A stretch of 64,000 bases of DNA from Silurus meridionalis. Its lineage: Eukaryota; Chordata; Actinopteri; Siluriformes; Siluridae. This document shows positions 32,111 to 43,391 of this stretch, in pieces; position 1 is the first letter of the stretch, and every line of letters begins with the position of its first letter. The notes below the pieces were generated by a model, which saw nothing but the letters and a program-made list of their open reading frames with translations, was not told where the DNA came from and made no database searches. Both the position numbers and the translations under genes were made by a program. The stretch is from the NCBI RefSeq assembly GCF_014805685.1, contig NC_060902.1, forward strand, positions 2,772,145-2,836,144, in the 5' to 3' direction.

Positions 32111-33830
32111 AAAAGACTTGATAACACTAAGTTAATTAAAAATAAATGATTAGATGATTACTTTTAAATCCATATTTCGGTCATTAATCCGGAACTCCAG
32201 ATTCAGCACATGGCTTTTCTGCTGTGTCTCTGTCCTTTGGCTCTGCAGAAAAGTACATCAGGGTCCCATTAAAAATTAATAATTGCTACATGTATGTAAG
32301 CACATAGCCACCGATTACCAAGAGATGCTTAATCATCTCATCATATCAACTGGGTAGCCCCAACCCTGGGTACCCCCCACCTCTACAAAATATCCAACCT
32401 TAGATTAGTTTTTTTGTGGAAGGTGGAAATGCTATGACACAGGAAATAGATCGTGACTGAGATGCAAATGACGTTGTCAAGGCAAAAAAGCATTTTGATT
32501 TACGCTGAGGCGAAGGTGTCTTGTTTTGCGTGGCCATGGGGGCAAACAGGAATACAGGACACATTACATGACAGCAGTGCCACAGGCTATCGGAGTGTGA
32601 AATCGTGTGGAGGTTATCCCATTCCGCTTCATTTAGCAACGCATGGCCCCATCTCTCATTTTTGACAACCACTAAAAACGTGCCAGGATGCTTGCCCGCC
32701 TGGTTGTTTCGGGGGGAGGGAAGAGGAGGCGGTTAGGATGGGTGGTGGTTGCGAGCTGGTCAAAGTGTGTGGAAAGAAGTTGCAGAAGAGGGTGTGTTGA
32801 TGATGGCAGGAGTGGTGGGGGAAGCAGGGAGGGGGTTGTCGTGTCGCATCTGGAGTAGGAATTTAATAAAGCCAGCTGCTGCCATGGAAACAGAGGGAGA
32901 GGCACCGATCCACACTGAAGGGAGAAACCCCAAGGAGCACAGTGAGCCCACTCTGCTATCTCTCTCTCTCTCTCTGTTACCAAGCATGGCAAATGGCCCG
33001 TTGCCTTCGACCCATGAGGATACAGGCACTTTGCCAGAGAAGGGGGCCAGATAAGGGTGCGTAAAATTGGCTCTGGCTTTCAGGGGGGAAAAAAGGGGCA
33101 AATGTGCAACCCAGTCCTTCATGAAAGGAATTTCGCACACTTTATACTCTATCACGTTCTGGTGCACGGTCCATGCACCATGACTGCCTTTTCCTACGGT
33201 TCGAATTCTCACTCGTGGAGATGGGGGCCCGAGAACAAAAGGGGAGCAGCAGAAAATTGAGCAGCAAACCGTGTCTCCAGCATACAGCTGTGGGAGAGAA
33301 AGAGAAGAAGCACTGTGCATGATGGAATTATGTGGCACCGTATCTCTCGGGTCCAACCTTCTTTTCAGTTTGTCGGATTCTTAAAAAACAAAACAAAAAA
33401 ATAAAACACCTGCGCTCCTCTCCACCTGCCTGAATTCTTAATGGATTACTGCTCGATTCACTTGGTTAACTTCTCACACTGGGGCTTTTTTTATATTCAT
33501 GTAACACATCTTCTGAAGGAAGCCTCACTTACACAGGCCTCATCGTGCCTCCTCTGTAGCCGCTGCCTTTCAAGTGACACCAAGCTGATGAAAGTGGATG
33601 AAAGAAAAGGAGGCGGAGAGGCGAAGGAGGAGAAAGCCGGAGCAAAGAGAAAGTATTGCGGAATGAAAGAGAACTTGTCTCCCCAGAGGGGGGTTTCCCT
33701 CACGGCTGGCATGTGAAGCGAATGTCCCCGAGTGATTTATGGGAAATTTACACATTCGAGTGCGGGTGTGAAAATGCCCCTTGGCCCACATGAAAGATAG
33801 GGCTTTAATATCTGAATAATACAACACCGT
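32111..33830. promoter_or_regulatory. Long repeat-poor block, candidate conserved regulatory DNA
   Basis: About 1.7 kb with no transposon. 32250-32350 has CCCATTAAAAATTAATAATT and GATGCTTAATCATCTCATC; 32450-32670 has GAGATGCAAATGACGTTGTC (a perfect POU octamer ATGCAAAT) and CATTTTGATTTACGCTGAGG; 33500-33800 has AAGTGACACCAAGCTGATGA and GTGATTTATGGGAAATTTAC. GA-rich stretches at 32700-32960 explain a long minus-strand frame (32760-33356), which I reject as a gene. Regulatory role inferred from composition and motif density. Confidence 0.38.
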
Positions 33831-34333
33831 AATGAGATCCTATTCTTGCCTTTGCCTTTCTGTCTGTTTATTAGAGAAGTGATGAAAGAAGCTGACAATG
33901 CTAGAGTGTGGGCTCATATTTATCCAAGCAGTAGCTTGAAAATTGCTTCCATGCAAATGCATTTGTCGGGTAAAGCGTAGGCCTAATGCCTCTAGGTACA
34001 CTCTCCTGCAAAAAAACAATGAAGAAGATGCAGAACATATGCCATGCAGTTATTTGTCAGAATACATCAAAGCTCGGCAGTTTCACTGTTTACTTATGAA
34101 CATTTTGACTGTCACATTTCTCTAAAGAACTTCACCTGTTTTAAAGTTCAGAAATAATCCACAGAACTGGTACTCAATCCTCTTAAATCTGGTTAAATGT
34201 TCAGGAATGGTAAACTACCTATCTGCTCCTATGCATCAGATTCTGATTGGTTTAACTAGTCGGATTACATTCTGCTTTAAATTTAAAGGTGGAACCCATT
34301 AATAAGGGTTATGATTTTTCTGAAAAGAAAAGG
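33831..34333. other. Unique-looking non-coding DNA
   Basis: The first part (33890-34060) is repeat-free and mixed; the rest is A/T-rich. No gene evidence. Confidence 0.35.
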
Positions 34334-34553
34334 TGATTTATACTTCTCACATGTACTTTACATCATAGTGAAATTCCTTCTTTTGCATATCCAAGCAATG
34401 TTAGGAAGCTGGGGTCAAAGCACAGGGTCAACCATGGTACAGCGCTCCTGGAGCCAAAGGGTAAAGGGCCATGCTCAAGGGCCTCCAAGGGGTGCAGTTT
34501 GGCAAATCCAGGGCTGTGATTTTCCAATCAGTAACCCAGAGCCTTAACCACTA
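34334..34553 (-). mobile_element. tRNA-derived SINE, family A, near full length
   Basis: Reverse orientation: tail complement CTTCTCACATGTACTTTACA, body GCATATCCAAGCAATGTTAG GAAGCTGGGG, middle GGGCCATGCTCAAGGGCCTC, and head complement AATCAGTAACCCAGAGCCTT AACCACT. Confidence 0.87.
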
Positions 34554-35774
34554 TGGACTGCAGATGAGATCACAAGACTTGACTAGTTTAAATCTTTTGA
34601 CCTTAAATTTGATGACCTTCCAGTCCTTTTACACTGCTTGAGTATTGAAACTGAAGAAGAGTGGTTTTCTGGGAGACCTTCTACACTGCTTGAGTATTGT
34701 GTGGTTTTCTGGGAGAGGGATCTTTTTTCCCCCAGATTACCACCCACCAATTTATTCTAACCTATCATATGACGACCAACCCGAAAAGTTGTTGAGTATC
34801 GCATACTTCCATGGAGTCATGTGAAACCAGCATCTTCTAATCTGTTGTTCATGTTGTGTCTCAGGGTGGTGTAGTATACTTGCATGAAATAGATATCTGC
34901 CCTCTTCTGCATACCTGAGCTCACACATGCCTTCTGTGTCCTTGATTAATAGAGGACAGAGTGTATGCCACCCGTTCCATGGCCAGGTTTCTTAGTTGGA
35001 GTCTTGATCAAAGATTTCTGTGCCATCATCAGGATTTTGCGATTTCCAGACTATAAAAAATATATTTTTCTATTTAAATGAATTTCTCCATGTTAAAGCA
35101 AACCTGTGCAATTTGAAACCTTGCCTCCAATTTGCCCCAAATTGATCATAGTATATGAAAATACCCTTAGAACAATTCATGTTGTTTTCTAACTGTGGTT
35201 AAGGAGAACTAAGAATAAAATTATATCTGAAGTGAAAGTCCAGGTCCACTGCAGTGGATTATCCTTACTTTATACTACATTTTTTGTACTTACTGCTCTT
35301 CAGCTAGAATTCTAGAAAAGAAAGATGGGGGTTGATTGACTCCCTGAATCCATGCTGTGCTTTGACAGCTAAAAGAAAAGAAAGCACTACAGGAAGTTCC
35401 TAAATATTCATAGTCATGCTCCTAAAATGAGCTAAATTGAGACAGACACCTGCCTAGCTGGTGCTTTCTCAAGGAATAAACATGCGCCGGACTGGCTACA
35501 ATTGAGGCTGGATGATGCGACTTGGATGCTTTAAGAGATGTATACTTTGAAAAGAACTGTAGCCCGTTAGATTTTCTTCATTCCCCGAAGCCTACTAAAA
35601 CAATGTTTTCTTTTCACTGCAGGAGACCGACACGCAGAGCTTCAAAGATCCACCCATTTTTAGCGCCCACATTTTTAAGTGCAGCAGCAGCTACGGTTTC
35701 TTTGAAGCAGAAAACAAAAGAAGATAACATGTTGCATATGGAAATGTGTCAAAATATTTCCTGTGGAATTAGCA
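34554..35774. other. Unique-looking non-coding DNA, one weak exon-like spot
   Basis: A local duplication of TACACTGCTTGAGTATTG and GTGGTTTTCTGGGAGA occurs at about 34629-34715. At 35606-35622 a polypyrimidine stretch ends in CACTGCAG, a good splice-acceptor shape, followed by a 34-codon open stretch starting ETDTQSFKDPPIF; no donor follows before a stop, so I do not call an exon. A longer frame at 35522-35890 runs into the minisatellite and looks like chance. Confidence 0.35.
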
Positions 35775-36091
35775 AGATGGTTTTACAGCCTGTAGCTAGT
35801 CCATACTGTATCCCAGTCAGCGGAGTGTTTAATCAGCAATGTGTCACCATGTGTCTCAGCGGTAGGTCCAGATTAATAGGGTTTGATTAACAGTGCACCT
35901 GGCCAGCAGTGTATCCTAATCAGCGGGGTCTGGGTCAACTGGGTATTCACTCAGTGGTGTATCAAAGTCTGCTTAATTGTATAACTTTCAGCAAACAGTG
36001 TATTCTAATCAGGGGTGCCTGCTCCTTAGCAATGGTCTAGAATGTACCTCTAACTTTCCCAGTCAACAGTTTATCGGTAATTTGTGGTGAT
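35775..36091. repeat. Very degenerate ~16-bp minisatellite, block 1
   Basis: Words near ATCAGCAGTGTATCCTA recur every 16-20 bases: CCAGTCAGCGGAGTGTTT, AATCAGCAATGTGTCAC, CCAGCAGTGTATCCTAATC, ACTCAGTGGTGTATCAAA, CAAACAGTGTATTCTAATC, CCAGTCAACAGTTTATCGG. The same motif continues after the insertions at 36092 and 36800 and again at 37865-38156 and 39478-39930. Confidence 0.6.
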
Positions 36092-36693
36092 CAGAGATGG
36101 AAAAAGTACAGATTTGAAATTAAAGTTCTGACTGCATTATTTTACTCATATTAAAGTAAAGAGGTTTGGGTTCTGACATGTACTTAATTAAAAAGTAGTC
36201 ATTACTACTACCTGTTTTAGTGGGTAAAACGCTGGTAACTGGACCTCACATCATATTCATTTATTAATATAGAAGAATTTGACTGAACATCCACCATATA
36301 GAATACAAGCAGAGAAAAGATGCTGATGATCAGGTGACCAGAATGTCTCTGATCTCAGTCATGTTTACATCACTGACACCCTCTGTCTCATCCATGTTAA
36401 CCCCAGACTTGTTATTACCTTCTGCCCCACTTGTTGTTGGCTTCGTAAACTAGCCTACGTCTGTGGTGTGTAAGAGCCAGGAAATAATACACTAGTGATA
36501 GATTGAAAAAGCAGTGCAATGACAAGAAACAGGATGATAGGCTGAAAATGGTGCATAATAAGAAGAAAAATATTGATCGTCACTAAATAGAATAAAACTA
36601 AATTAACAAGATATTTAAGTTAAAAATGTCTGAAAAATAGTGTTGAATAGGTACAATAATTTAATATTTGTACTTCGTTATTTCTCATCTCTG
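36092..36693 (+). mobile_element. hAT-like non-autonomous element, 602 bp
   Basis: Begins CAGAGATGGAAAAAGTACAG and ends with the inverted CGTTATTTCTCATCTCTG. Flanking 8-mers GTGGTGAT (36084-36091) and ATGGTAAT (36694-36701) agree at six of eight places, as expected of an old hAT target duplication. The interior has no transposase. It is homologous, in inverted orientation, to the element at 38157-39477 (shared words CTAGTGATAGATTGAAAAAG, CTTCGTAAACTAGCCTACGT, ACGCTGGTAACTGGA). Confidence 0.8.
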
Positions 36694-36795
36694 ATGGTAA
36701 TGTACTCGGTGGTGTATTAGTCAGTGGTGTCTCTCTGGTTTCAGTTAATAGTGTACCCAAATCTACACTTTATTCCAGACTACTATATTGTATTA
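36694..36795. repeat. Degenerate ~16-bp minisatellite, block 2
   Basis: CTCGGTGGTGTATTAGTC, AGTGGTGTCTCTCTGG and CAGTTAATAGTGTACCC continue the motif of block 1 directly after the hAT insertion. Confidence 0.55.
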
Positions 36796-36799
36796 AAGC

Positions 36800-37207
36800 C
36801 AGAAGTTTGTCCTTGTGATGGTCCCCCTTTTGCTGCCAAAACTGTCCTGACCTGTCTAATATTAACAACATGAACTTCCTCAGCAGTTTGAGCTACAGGA
36901 GCTTGTCTGCTGGATCAGACCACAGGGACCAGCCTTCGTTCCCCACGTGCATCAATGAGCCTCGACCGCCCACGACCCTGTCGCCGGTTCACCACTGTTC
37001 CTTCCTTGGAGCACTTTTGATAGACACTGACCACTGCAGACCAGGAACATTGCTCTGACCCAGTCGTCTAAACGTCTAAACCATTTTCCCTGCTTCTAAC
37101 ACATCGAGTTTGAGGATAAAATATTTACTTGCTGCCTAATAAATATTTCCCACCCACTAACATGTCCTATGATGATCACCAGTCAAAATGTTATGCCTGA
37201 TCTGTGT
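36800..37207 (-). mobile_element. Tc1-like element, family C, internally deleted
   Basis: The minus strand begins near TATACACAGATCAGGCATAA (a terminus I recognise from a fish Tc1 family) and then reads KCSKEGTVVNRRQGRGRSRL IDARGERRL followed by APVAQTAEEV, the helix-turn-helix region of the transposase. The catalytic domain is deleted; the other end resumes with GGTCAGGACAGTTTTGGCAG and GGGGGACCATCACAAGGAC. A plus-strand frame at 36870-37058 is its shadow. Confidence 0.87.
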
Positions 37208-37864
37208 ATATCGCTATAATATATATGTCTTTTAAATAAGCCTTTTAAGCTGCACTGGAGGTCATCAGCTGTACTGAACTCATCAGAACAATCACAGAAA
37301 ACGTTTTTGACATCACCTCAATTAAAGTTAACCAAATCAATAAGTGCTGTTTAACTCTGATCCAGACTAGTTAGGTTTATAATTGTTTTGTTGCTAGCTA
37401 CACACATTGTGATAAACTACATACTAAAATTATAGTGTTATGTAAGTTAGTTGAATAGAAAAAGTAATATCGTTGCGCTGTATGTAATAGCATAGCAAGC
37501 AACATAGCATAATCTAAGTGTTATACTTGCTTATTTGATTAAATGAATTAGCCTGTACTGTCTTCTCTCTTATTTCTGAATTGGGCTCCTTAGTCCTTCT
37601 TTTGGCATCCTTAAATTTCATTTGAATTCAGTTCTCCTATCTGACATGATGTCACTCCGGGTTCCGTCACTTCTCCTACTGGAAACCCTGAAGGCTGAGG
37701 TGATGTCAACCAACCCCCGCCCCTTCTTTCTGGGTGTTTGAGTGAGGGTAATTCTCCGGGCAGTGGGTGCATACTCTGGACCGACCAGGTTAATTAACCC
37801 TAAACAGTGACATGATATTATAATCGACTTGACCGTGCAAATGAATGTTAAAAAAAAAAGTCTA
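37208..37864. other. Unique-looking non-coding DNA
   Basis: A/T-rich at first, then balanced at 37640-37800 (GATGTCACTCCGGGTTCCGT, CAGTGGGTGCATACTCTGGA). No gene evidence. Confidence 0.35.
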
Positions 37865-38156
37865 GCTCATGCAGTGGTATGCCAAAGTCATTTTCCCACT
37901 CATGAGATATCTTTCAGGCTGAAGTGTATCCCTCTCGGTGGTGTCTCCTTCTCAGCTTTGCAATCCAAATGACTTCAGTCAGTAATCTGTTTTTAACAGA
38001 CAACAATGTACCCCTTTTAATGATGTGTGGTGGTGAAATAGGTGGAGTTTTTCAGTCACTGTTGTGTCAGTAGAGTTCTCCTAACAACAGTGTGTGCCAG
38101 TCAGCAGTGTCAAGACATCAATTAGCGGTTTGCTAAAGAGTTTTTTGTCTAATTAG
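37865..38156. repeat. Degenerate ~16-bp minisatellite, block 3
   Basis: Motif variants such as TCATGCAGTGGTATGCCAAA, CTCGGTGGTGTCTCC, TCAGTCACTGTTGTGTCAG, CAACAGTGTGTGCCAGTCAG and CAGTGTCAAGACATCAATTA. More diverged than block 1. Ends at the next hAT-like insertion. Confidence 0.5.
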
Positions 38157-39477
38157 CAGAAGAGCGAAGTAACGAAGTACAAATATGTCATTACTGTACT
38201 TAAGTAGATTTTGCTGGTATCAGTACTTCACTATTTATTTTTTGGACAACTTTTTACTTTCACTCATTAAATTTTTACACAAATATCTGTAATTTCTACT
38301 TCTTACATTTATAAACCTGACCGATTAAATTAGTTTTAATCTATTTGGTGAAATGTCAATATTTGTCTTGTCATTGAGCTGCTTTTTCAATCTATCACTA
38401 GTGTATCATTTCCTGGCTTCCACACACCACAGACGTAGACTAGTTTACGAAGCCAACAACAAGCTCGGCAGAAGGTAATAAGAAGTCTGGGGTTAATGTG
38501 GAGGAGACAGAGGGAGTCAGTGATGCAAACATGACTGAGAACAAAGACATTCCTGATCACCTGATCATCACATTTTCTCTGCTTGAGTTCTATATGGTGG
38601 TTGTTCAGCCTGGAAACATTTATGAGGTAACACAATTTGAAATTTGTTTCTAATAATATATTAATTACAGCTGTCAAAATTAATCTGTAATTATTAAAGA
38701 TAAAAAATGTATAAATATGAAAGGTGAAATTTAAATATTCAGCCCAACACGTTTATTCACGTCCTTTCTTTATTTAGATGTAATTAATAAATTAATTAAT
38801 AAACTTTTAATTAGTAAATATTTGTTTTACTGATGCGCCAAGTCTCAAATCAGCACCAAAATCTGCCTTGATGCACACAATTTAACGTCAACTTTTAAAT
38901 AAACCAATTCACATCGAAAACAAATATTGTCTTGTAATCGGTATGAAAGTTAGAAGAGGTACAGTGTCTCCGGTATCACCTCATTAACTGTCCGTGTGGA
39001 AAAGGAGGGAGAAGAAAAATAATATTTTGTCCTTATGCTATATGTTGAGTCTGATTTTATCAAAAATAAATATACATTTGCATAAAGCACCAATATTTGT
39101 TCATGTCCATGTTGATTAGAGTATTAAAAACTTAAGTATTTATTTAAGGTACATTTAGAACAGATAAAAATGTGCGATTTAGTTACGATTAAACGTGACT
39201 TAACTCATGACAACCGTGTGATTAATCACAAATAAATATTTTGATTTGATTGACAGCCCTAATATTAATATGACGTGACATCCAGTTACCAGCTTGACAC
39301 TAAAACAGTAGTCATAATGACTACTTTTTACTTAAGTACGTGTCAGAGCACTAACTTCTTTACTTTAACTTGAGTGAAAAAGTGTAGTCAGAATTTAAAC
39401 TTTTACCAGAGTCTTTTAAAACATGAGAATCTGTACTTCTACTGGAGTGAAGGATGTGTGTACATTTGCCACCTCTG
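38157..39477 (-). mobile_element. hAT-like non-autonomous element (outer), 1321 bp with insertion
   Basis: Starts CAGAAGAGCGAAGTAACGAA and ends GTACATTTGCCACCTCTG; read in reverse the right end is CAGAGGTGGCAAATGTAC. Flanking 8-mers CTAATTAG (38149-38156) and CTAATTAA (39478-39485) match at seven of eight positions. It contains a 596-bp nested element; without that insertion and its duplication it would be about 717 bp. Homologous in inverted orientation to 36092-36693. No transposase. Confidence 0.85.
38666..39261. mobile_element. hAT-like non-autonomous element (nested), 596 bp, perfect TSD
   Basis: Ends are TACAGCTGTCAAAATTAATC and TTTGATTGACAGCCCTA, the latter the complement of the familiar TAGGGCTGTCAA-type terminus. 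The flanking 8-mer ATATTAAT is identical at 38658-38665 and 39262-39269. The interior is A/T-rich, without a transposase. It lies wholly inside the element at 38157-39477 and is therefore younger. Confidence 0.92.
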
Positions 39478-39930
39478 CTAATTAAGGGTCTGTAGTGTAC
39501 CTCAGTCAGGGATGTGTGTGAAATTACACTGTATTCCACTCAGGGTTGCACCAATGGCAACAGTCTATCTTAGACAGTGGTGTTTTCTAAAACAGCAGTG
39601 TAGCCCACTCAGGGTTTTGTGGCAAGGGGCTACAGTGGGAGAGGAGGCTAAAAAAAAATGGCGGTTAGCGTGTTAGCAGTGTTTTTTGTTTAGTTTTTTC
39701 CCAGAGAAAGCGAAACCAGAGCAGCACTAAGTTGTGTGCAAATCAGTGAAGAGTGAAACTAAAGTGTAAAAATAAAGTTAGCACTTGAATCTGTACTTCA
39801 ATCCTCACACCATCACACACCAGGGTTTTACAGGAATGCGTTACATTTCGCTAGTGTATCCAGGTCAATAGTGAGTCAATGGTGTAAACCTGTCAACTTG
39901 GACTCCAAGGTTACAGCGACTTTCCCGATC
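39478..39930. repeat. Degenerate ~16-bp minisatellite, block 4
   Basis: GTCTGTAGTGTACCTCAGTC, ACTGTATTCCACTCAGGG, TTAGACAGTGGTGTTTTC, ACAGCAGTGTAGCCCACTC and CTAGTGTATCCAGGTCAATA repeat the motif. A non-repeat piece (about 39640-39840) interrupts it. Confidence 0.5.
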
Positions 39931-40711
39931 AATGGGATCAAAGCCCAGTTATTGGTATTTTCTGTTGGTGGTTTTTATATATTGAAAGATCTCATTGGTT
40001 ACATTGCATCTCTGTGTGTCTGTTACATGGCATTTCAAATCATCCTCGAACAGTAAATACTCCTGTCAACGTTTTTTTTCTTTTGCTTGTTATCCAACTG
40101 ATACAGCTGTGCTTTTCGGTATGCATCTTGAGACATCTGTCAGGCAGTAATGGAACAGAAAGAAGGAAGGAAGGAAGGAAATAAAGAAGGTGGCATATAG
40201 TGATTGTGCAGGTAGTTCACCATGAAGTGTGTAGTATCGATGCTGCGGGTGTCCAGGACTTCAGGGATAATGACTCCTTATTGGCTTCTTTGTCACTGTC
40301 AGTTTCTTTTGCCTGACTGACCAGTAGTGCATTTGGTCAGCAAATAGCCGTCTATTTACAAAGAATACAACAAAATCCAATGCTAAATTAATGCTAAATC
40401 AGAATGCAGAGATAGAAAACTTGCATCATGTTCTCCAAATACACATATTAGTAATGTGTACACTATTATTTTCTCATATCCTTTTTGAAATCTGGTGGGG
40501 GCTAAACATGTGCATCAGGACTGAGATCTTATGGGACACAACCCAAGCTGGATGTTTTTTACTTTTATGTACATGAGGTTACATATGAAGTTGGCTGGAC
40601 AAACAAGACCAGTAATGCATGATGCATTCACATCATCCTTAGTAACTGCCTGGTCAGTGTCATGGTGCTTTAAGAGGTAAAACTGGTTTCTATCTGGTAA
40701 AATATAAATTA
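39931..40711. other. Unique-looking non-coding DNA
   Basis: A (GGAA)n run lies near 40165-40180. No repeat family or exon recognised. Confidence 0.4.
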
Positions 40712-40906
40712 CAGCAGAGTGAAATCTTGTCTTCACATATCCTAGTGATGTTAGGAAGCTGGGGTCAGAGTGCAGGGCCTGCCATGATACAGCCCCCTTA
40801 GAGCACAGAGGGTTAATGGCCTTGCTCAATGGCCCAAAAGTGGCATTTTGGCGATACTGGGGTTTGAACCAGTTCGATCAGAGCCTTAACCAGTGAGGTA
40901 CCACTT
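40712..40906 (-). mobile_element. tRNA-derived SINE, family A
   Basis: Reverse orientation: CACATATCCTAGTGATGTTA GGAAGCTGGGG, CAGGGCCTGCCATGATACAG, GGCCTTGCTCAATGGCCCAA, B-box complement GGGGTTTGAACC, and GAGCCTTAACCAGTGAGGTA. Confidence 0.87.
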
Positions 40907-41384
40907 TTAGTATTTAGTCTACAAGTTAATTATTTGCATTACTATTGATCATTTTATTTTTATTCATTTATTTATTTAATCTTGACTTGACTATTTGTTT
41001 ATTTTATTTATATTAATACTGACTACATTTGGGCGGAAAATAATTGCTTCCCAGGCCTGATTAAGTTTAAGCATCTCTAGTTGAGACTCTAAATTGAGAG
41101 GATTTTCAGTTTAGTAGTAAGATTTAGTGGCCACATTTGTTGCAGGATCAGGCAAAATCTGAATAATGGAACAGATATGGATATTTGGAGAATCGAACAA
41201 TAGCGTCATAGACAGTGCGGCCCACATGTGAATAAAAGCAGTGTTCAAATTCCTGGTAAATCATTGTGTTAGCATCTTATCAGGAGCTGAAGAATGTACT
41301 GAACGATTCGAAGCTCAATCCTACTTTAATTAAATGGAAGCCGGGGCCGGGAAGCCTTGGGCATAGTAGGGTTACATTGCACGT

Positions 41385-41386
<2 letters not shown>
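40907..41386. other. Non-coding DNA with repeat R3 copy 1
   Basis: A/T-rich at first. The interval 41143-41255 is repeat R3, described separately. The rest shows nothing specific. Confidence 0.45.
41143..41255 (+). repeat. Repeat R3, copy 1 (113 bp)
   Basis: Matches 43763-43875 without length change and with about a dozen substitutions; shared core ATAATGGAACAGATATGGAT ATTTGGAG. Both copies lie on the same strand downstream of a reverse-oriented family A SINE. Confidence 0.85.

Positions 41387-41426
<40 letters not shown>
41387..41426. repeat. (GT)n microsatellite
   Basis: Twenty-unit tract. Confidence 0.98.
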
Positions 41427-41427
<1 letters not shown>

Positions 41428-41585
41428 CGTGTGCAGCTCAATCGCTTCCTGCACGAATCAAGCGCAGTGACAGGCACGTTCCCCATGACAGTTTTATTGC
41501 ATCCCTAATCTATGTATACACAACAGCAGAAAGAAGGAGAGAGACCGAAAGAGAAAGAAAATCGTTCGTCATCAATCCAGACACA

Positions 41586-41587
<2 letters not shown>

Positions 41588-41622
<35 letters not shown>
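41588..41622. repeat. (AC)n microsatellite
   Basis: About 17 units, complementary to the (GT)n tract 160 bases upstream. Confidence 0.98.
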
Positions 41623-41624
<2 letters not shown>

Positions 41625-42210
41625 GCAGGCTTGTCACTATTGTCAGTCATATCTCTGAAATAGGCATCGACACTTCGACAGTGAGCAATAATGACTTTTT
41701 AATCGTAATAAGCACAATTCCCATGGGAGGTCACCAAGGGCCGGTTCGCGATATTGTCTGACATTTCAGAGGAGCAAACTTTCTCCTAGTGACTAGCACA
41801 TAGTCTAGAATATTGCTCGCCTTGCCCTTTCGTTGGAATTTGTGGATTTGTTTGATGCAGTGTAATTATTACGGGCTGAAATATCAGTTTCGGTCAAAGA
41901 TCAAACCGAGATTGGTTGCGAATTAGCTTAACCGGGCGATCAGTCACACTGGCTGGACGCTAACAATGATCTGTCAGTGCACTAATATCACTTCGATTTG
42001 CATAATTCACATTTCAGACCCGAATTAGAGCCGTGAAAGGGTCGGATGCTTTTTTGCATCAGACCTTCACTTATCACATCAGTGATCTGTGACCGCACTT
42101 ATCCTCGTTTCCACGCTTATTTACGCGACTAGGACTCGATTGGGTCACTTTTACTGCGGTTGGAACATCAGTGAGGACTCTCCAAACCTCCAGTCACGTG
42201 TCATCAGGTG
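41623..42210. promoter_or_regulatory. Repeat-free block, candidate conserved regulatory DNA
   Basis: Balanced composition and CpGs, e.g. CTTTTTAATCGTAATAAGCA, CACCAAGGGCCGGTTCGCGA, GAATTAGCTTAACCGGGCGA, CGATTTGCATAATTCACATT and ACCCGAATTAGAGCCGTGAA. No repeat and no frame of note. Function inferred only. Confidence 0.33.
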
Positions 42211-43391
42211 AATATAAACATTTATATGCCAATCTTACGTACAACCCCAATTCTAAAATGTGGAAAACTGCGTAAAATGAGATTTAACCTGCATTTGTGT
42301 TTACAGATAATGAATTCTGGAGGTGTTCATGAGCCCAAACCGTGATAACAGAACCCGGACTGTTTTAAATGCAGCGTGACCGGAGATCACAGACATCCAA
42401 TATTGATTTTCATCCTCGCCCCCTGAGATTTCTCCAGACTCTCAGAGATTTTTGATGATATTATGTACTGTAAATGATGAGATTTTCACCTGTTTTGGAA
42501 TTTTAAGTTGAGGAACATTATTCTGAAACTGTTCCACAATTTGTAAACAATCGTTCACAGACTGGTGAAGCTCTGCCCATCTTTACTTTTGAGACATTTT
42601 GCCTCTATAAGATACACTATTTATATACGCATTAATTGCAAAATGTTCCTCCAACTGTTTTATTTGAATAACACTCAATGTTTTCCAGACGTTTGTTGCC
42701 CCCCGTCCCTTTTCTTTTTTTTCAAGACGTGTTGCAGCCATGAAATTCGAAATAACTTTATTTTTTATATCCTCATTTAAAACCATTTTAAACATATTTA
42801 AATGTAAATTTTACACATTATCCAGCCCTTTTTTTGAATTATGGTTTCCAAAAATGATCATAACCCCCATATTTTTTCCGCCTCAACATTGCCATATATA
42901 AGACAAAAAAGCTGAATTGCCAGTATTCATATATTCAGTGAGATTATTATGGCGACATTTCAAATAGAATAATCCTCCTATCATCCTATCATCCTCCCTT
43001 CCATCGTGTGTGTATCTAAACAGCAAACTCAAAGCCTTACCACTTTGAAATTGATCTATGAGCAACATTAAAGTCCTAAAAAAAATGAATAAAATAAATA
43101 AATCCGCAAAATGGACGATGTTTGTTTAATCATTTATCAAATGCCAACACTCAGGCTCGGTCTCGGTGCTTACAAATTTCCAGCTGTTTGATCATTTTCC
43201 ACACTGTTCCACACAAAGCCGGAATGCTGTACAGTACACACGAAGAAATGAAATCGACAAACCACCGGTTTTAGTTACAGTATGTACGCATTTTGTTAAC
43301 TTTGTTAGTGGTTATAACTTTGTTACGAAGGTTATCTAGCTGAAGAAACAAAAATGCTGGGCATGTATTTGATGTGCATTGATATATATAC
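42211..43391. other. A/T-rich non-coding DNA
   Basis: No gene, repeat family or RNA gene recognised. Short frames are low-complexity or unrecognised. Confidence 0.4.

Noticed and set aside
32760..33356. Minus-strand 198-codon frame
   Set aside because: It starts with a non-ATG codon, runs through GA/CT-biased DNA and shows no domain or splice signals.
36870..37058. Plus-strand 62-codon frame with a balanced amino-acid mix
   Set aside because: It is antisense to a Tc1 family C transposase fragment (minus-strand EGTVVNRRQGRGRSRL).
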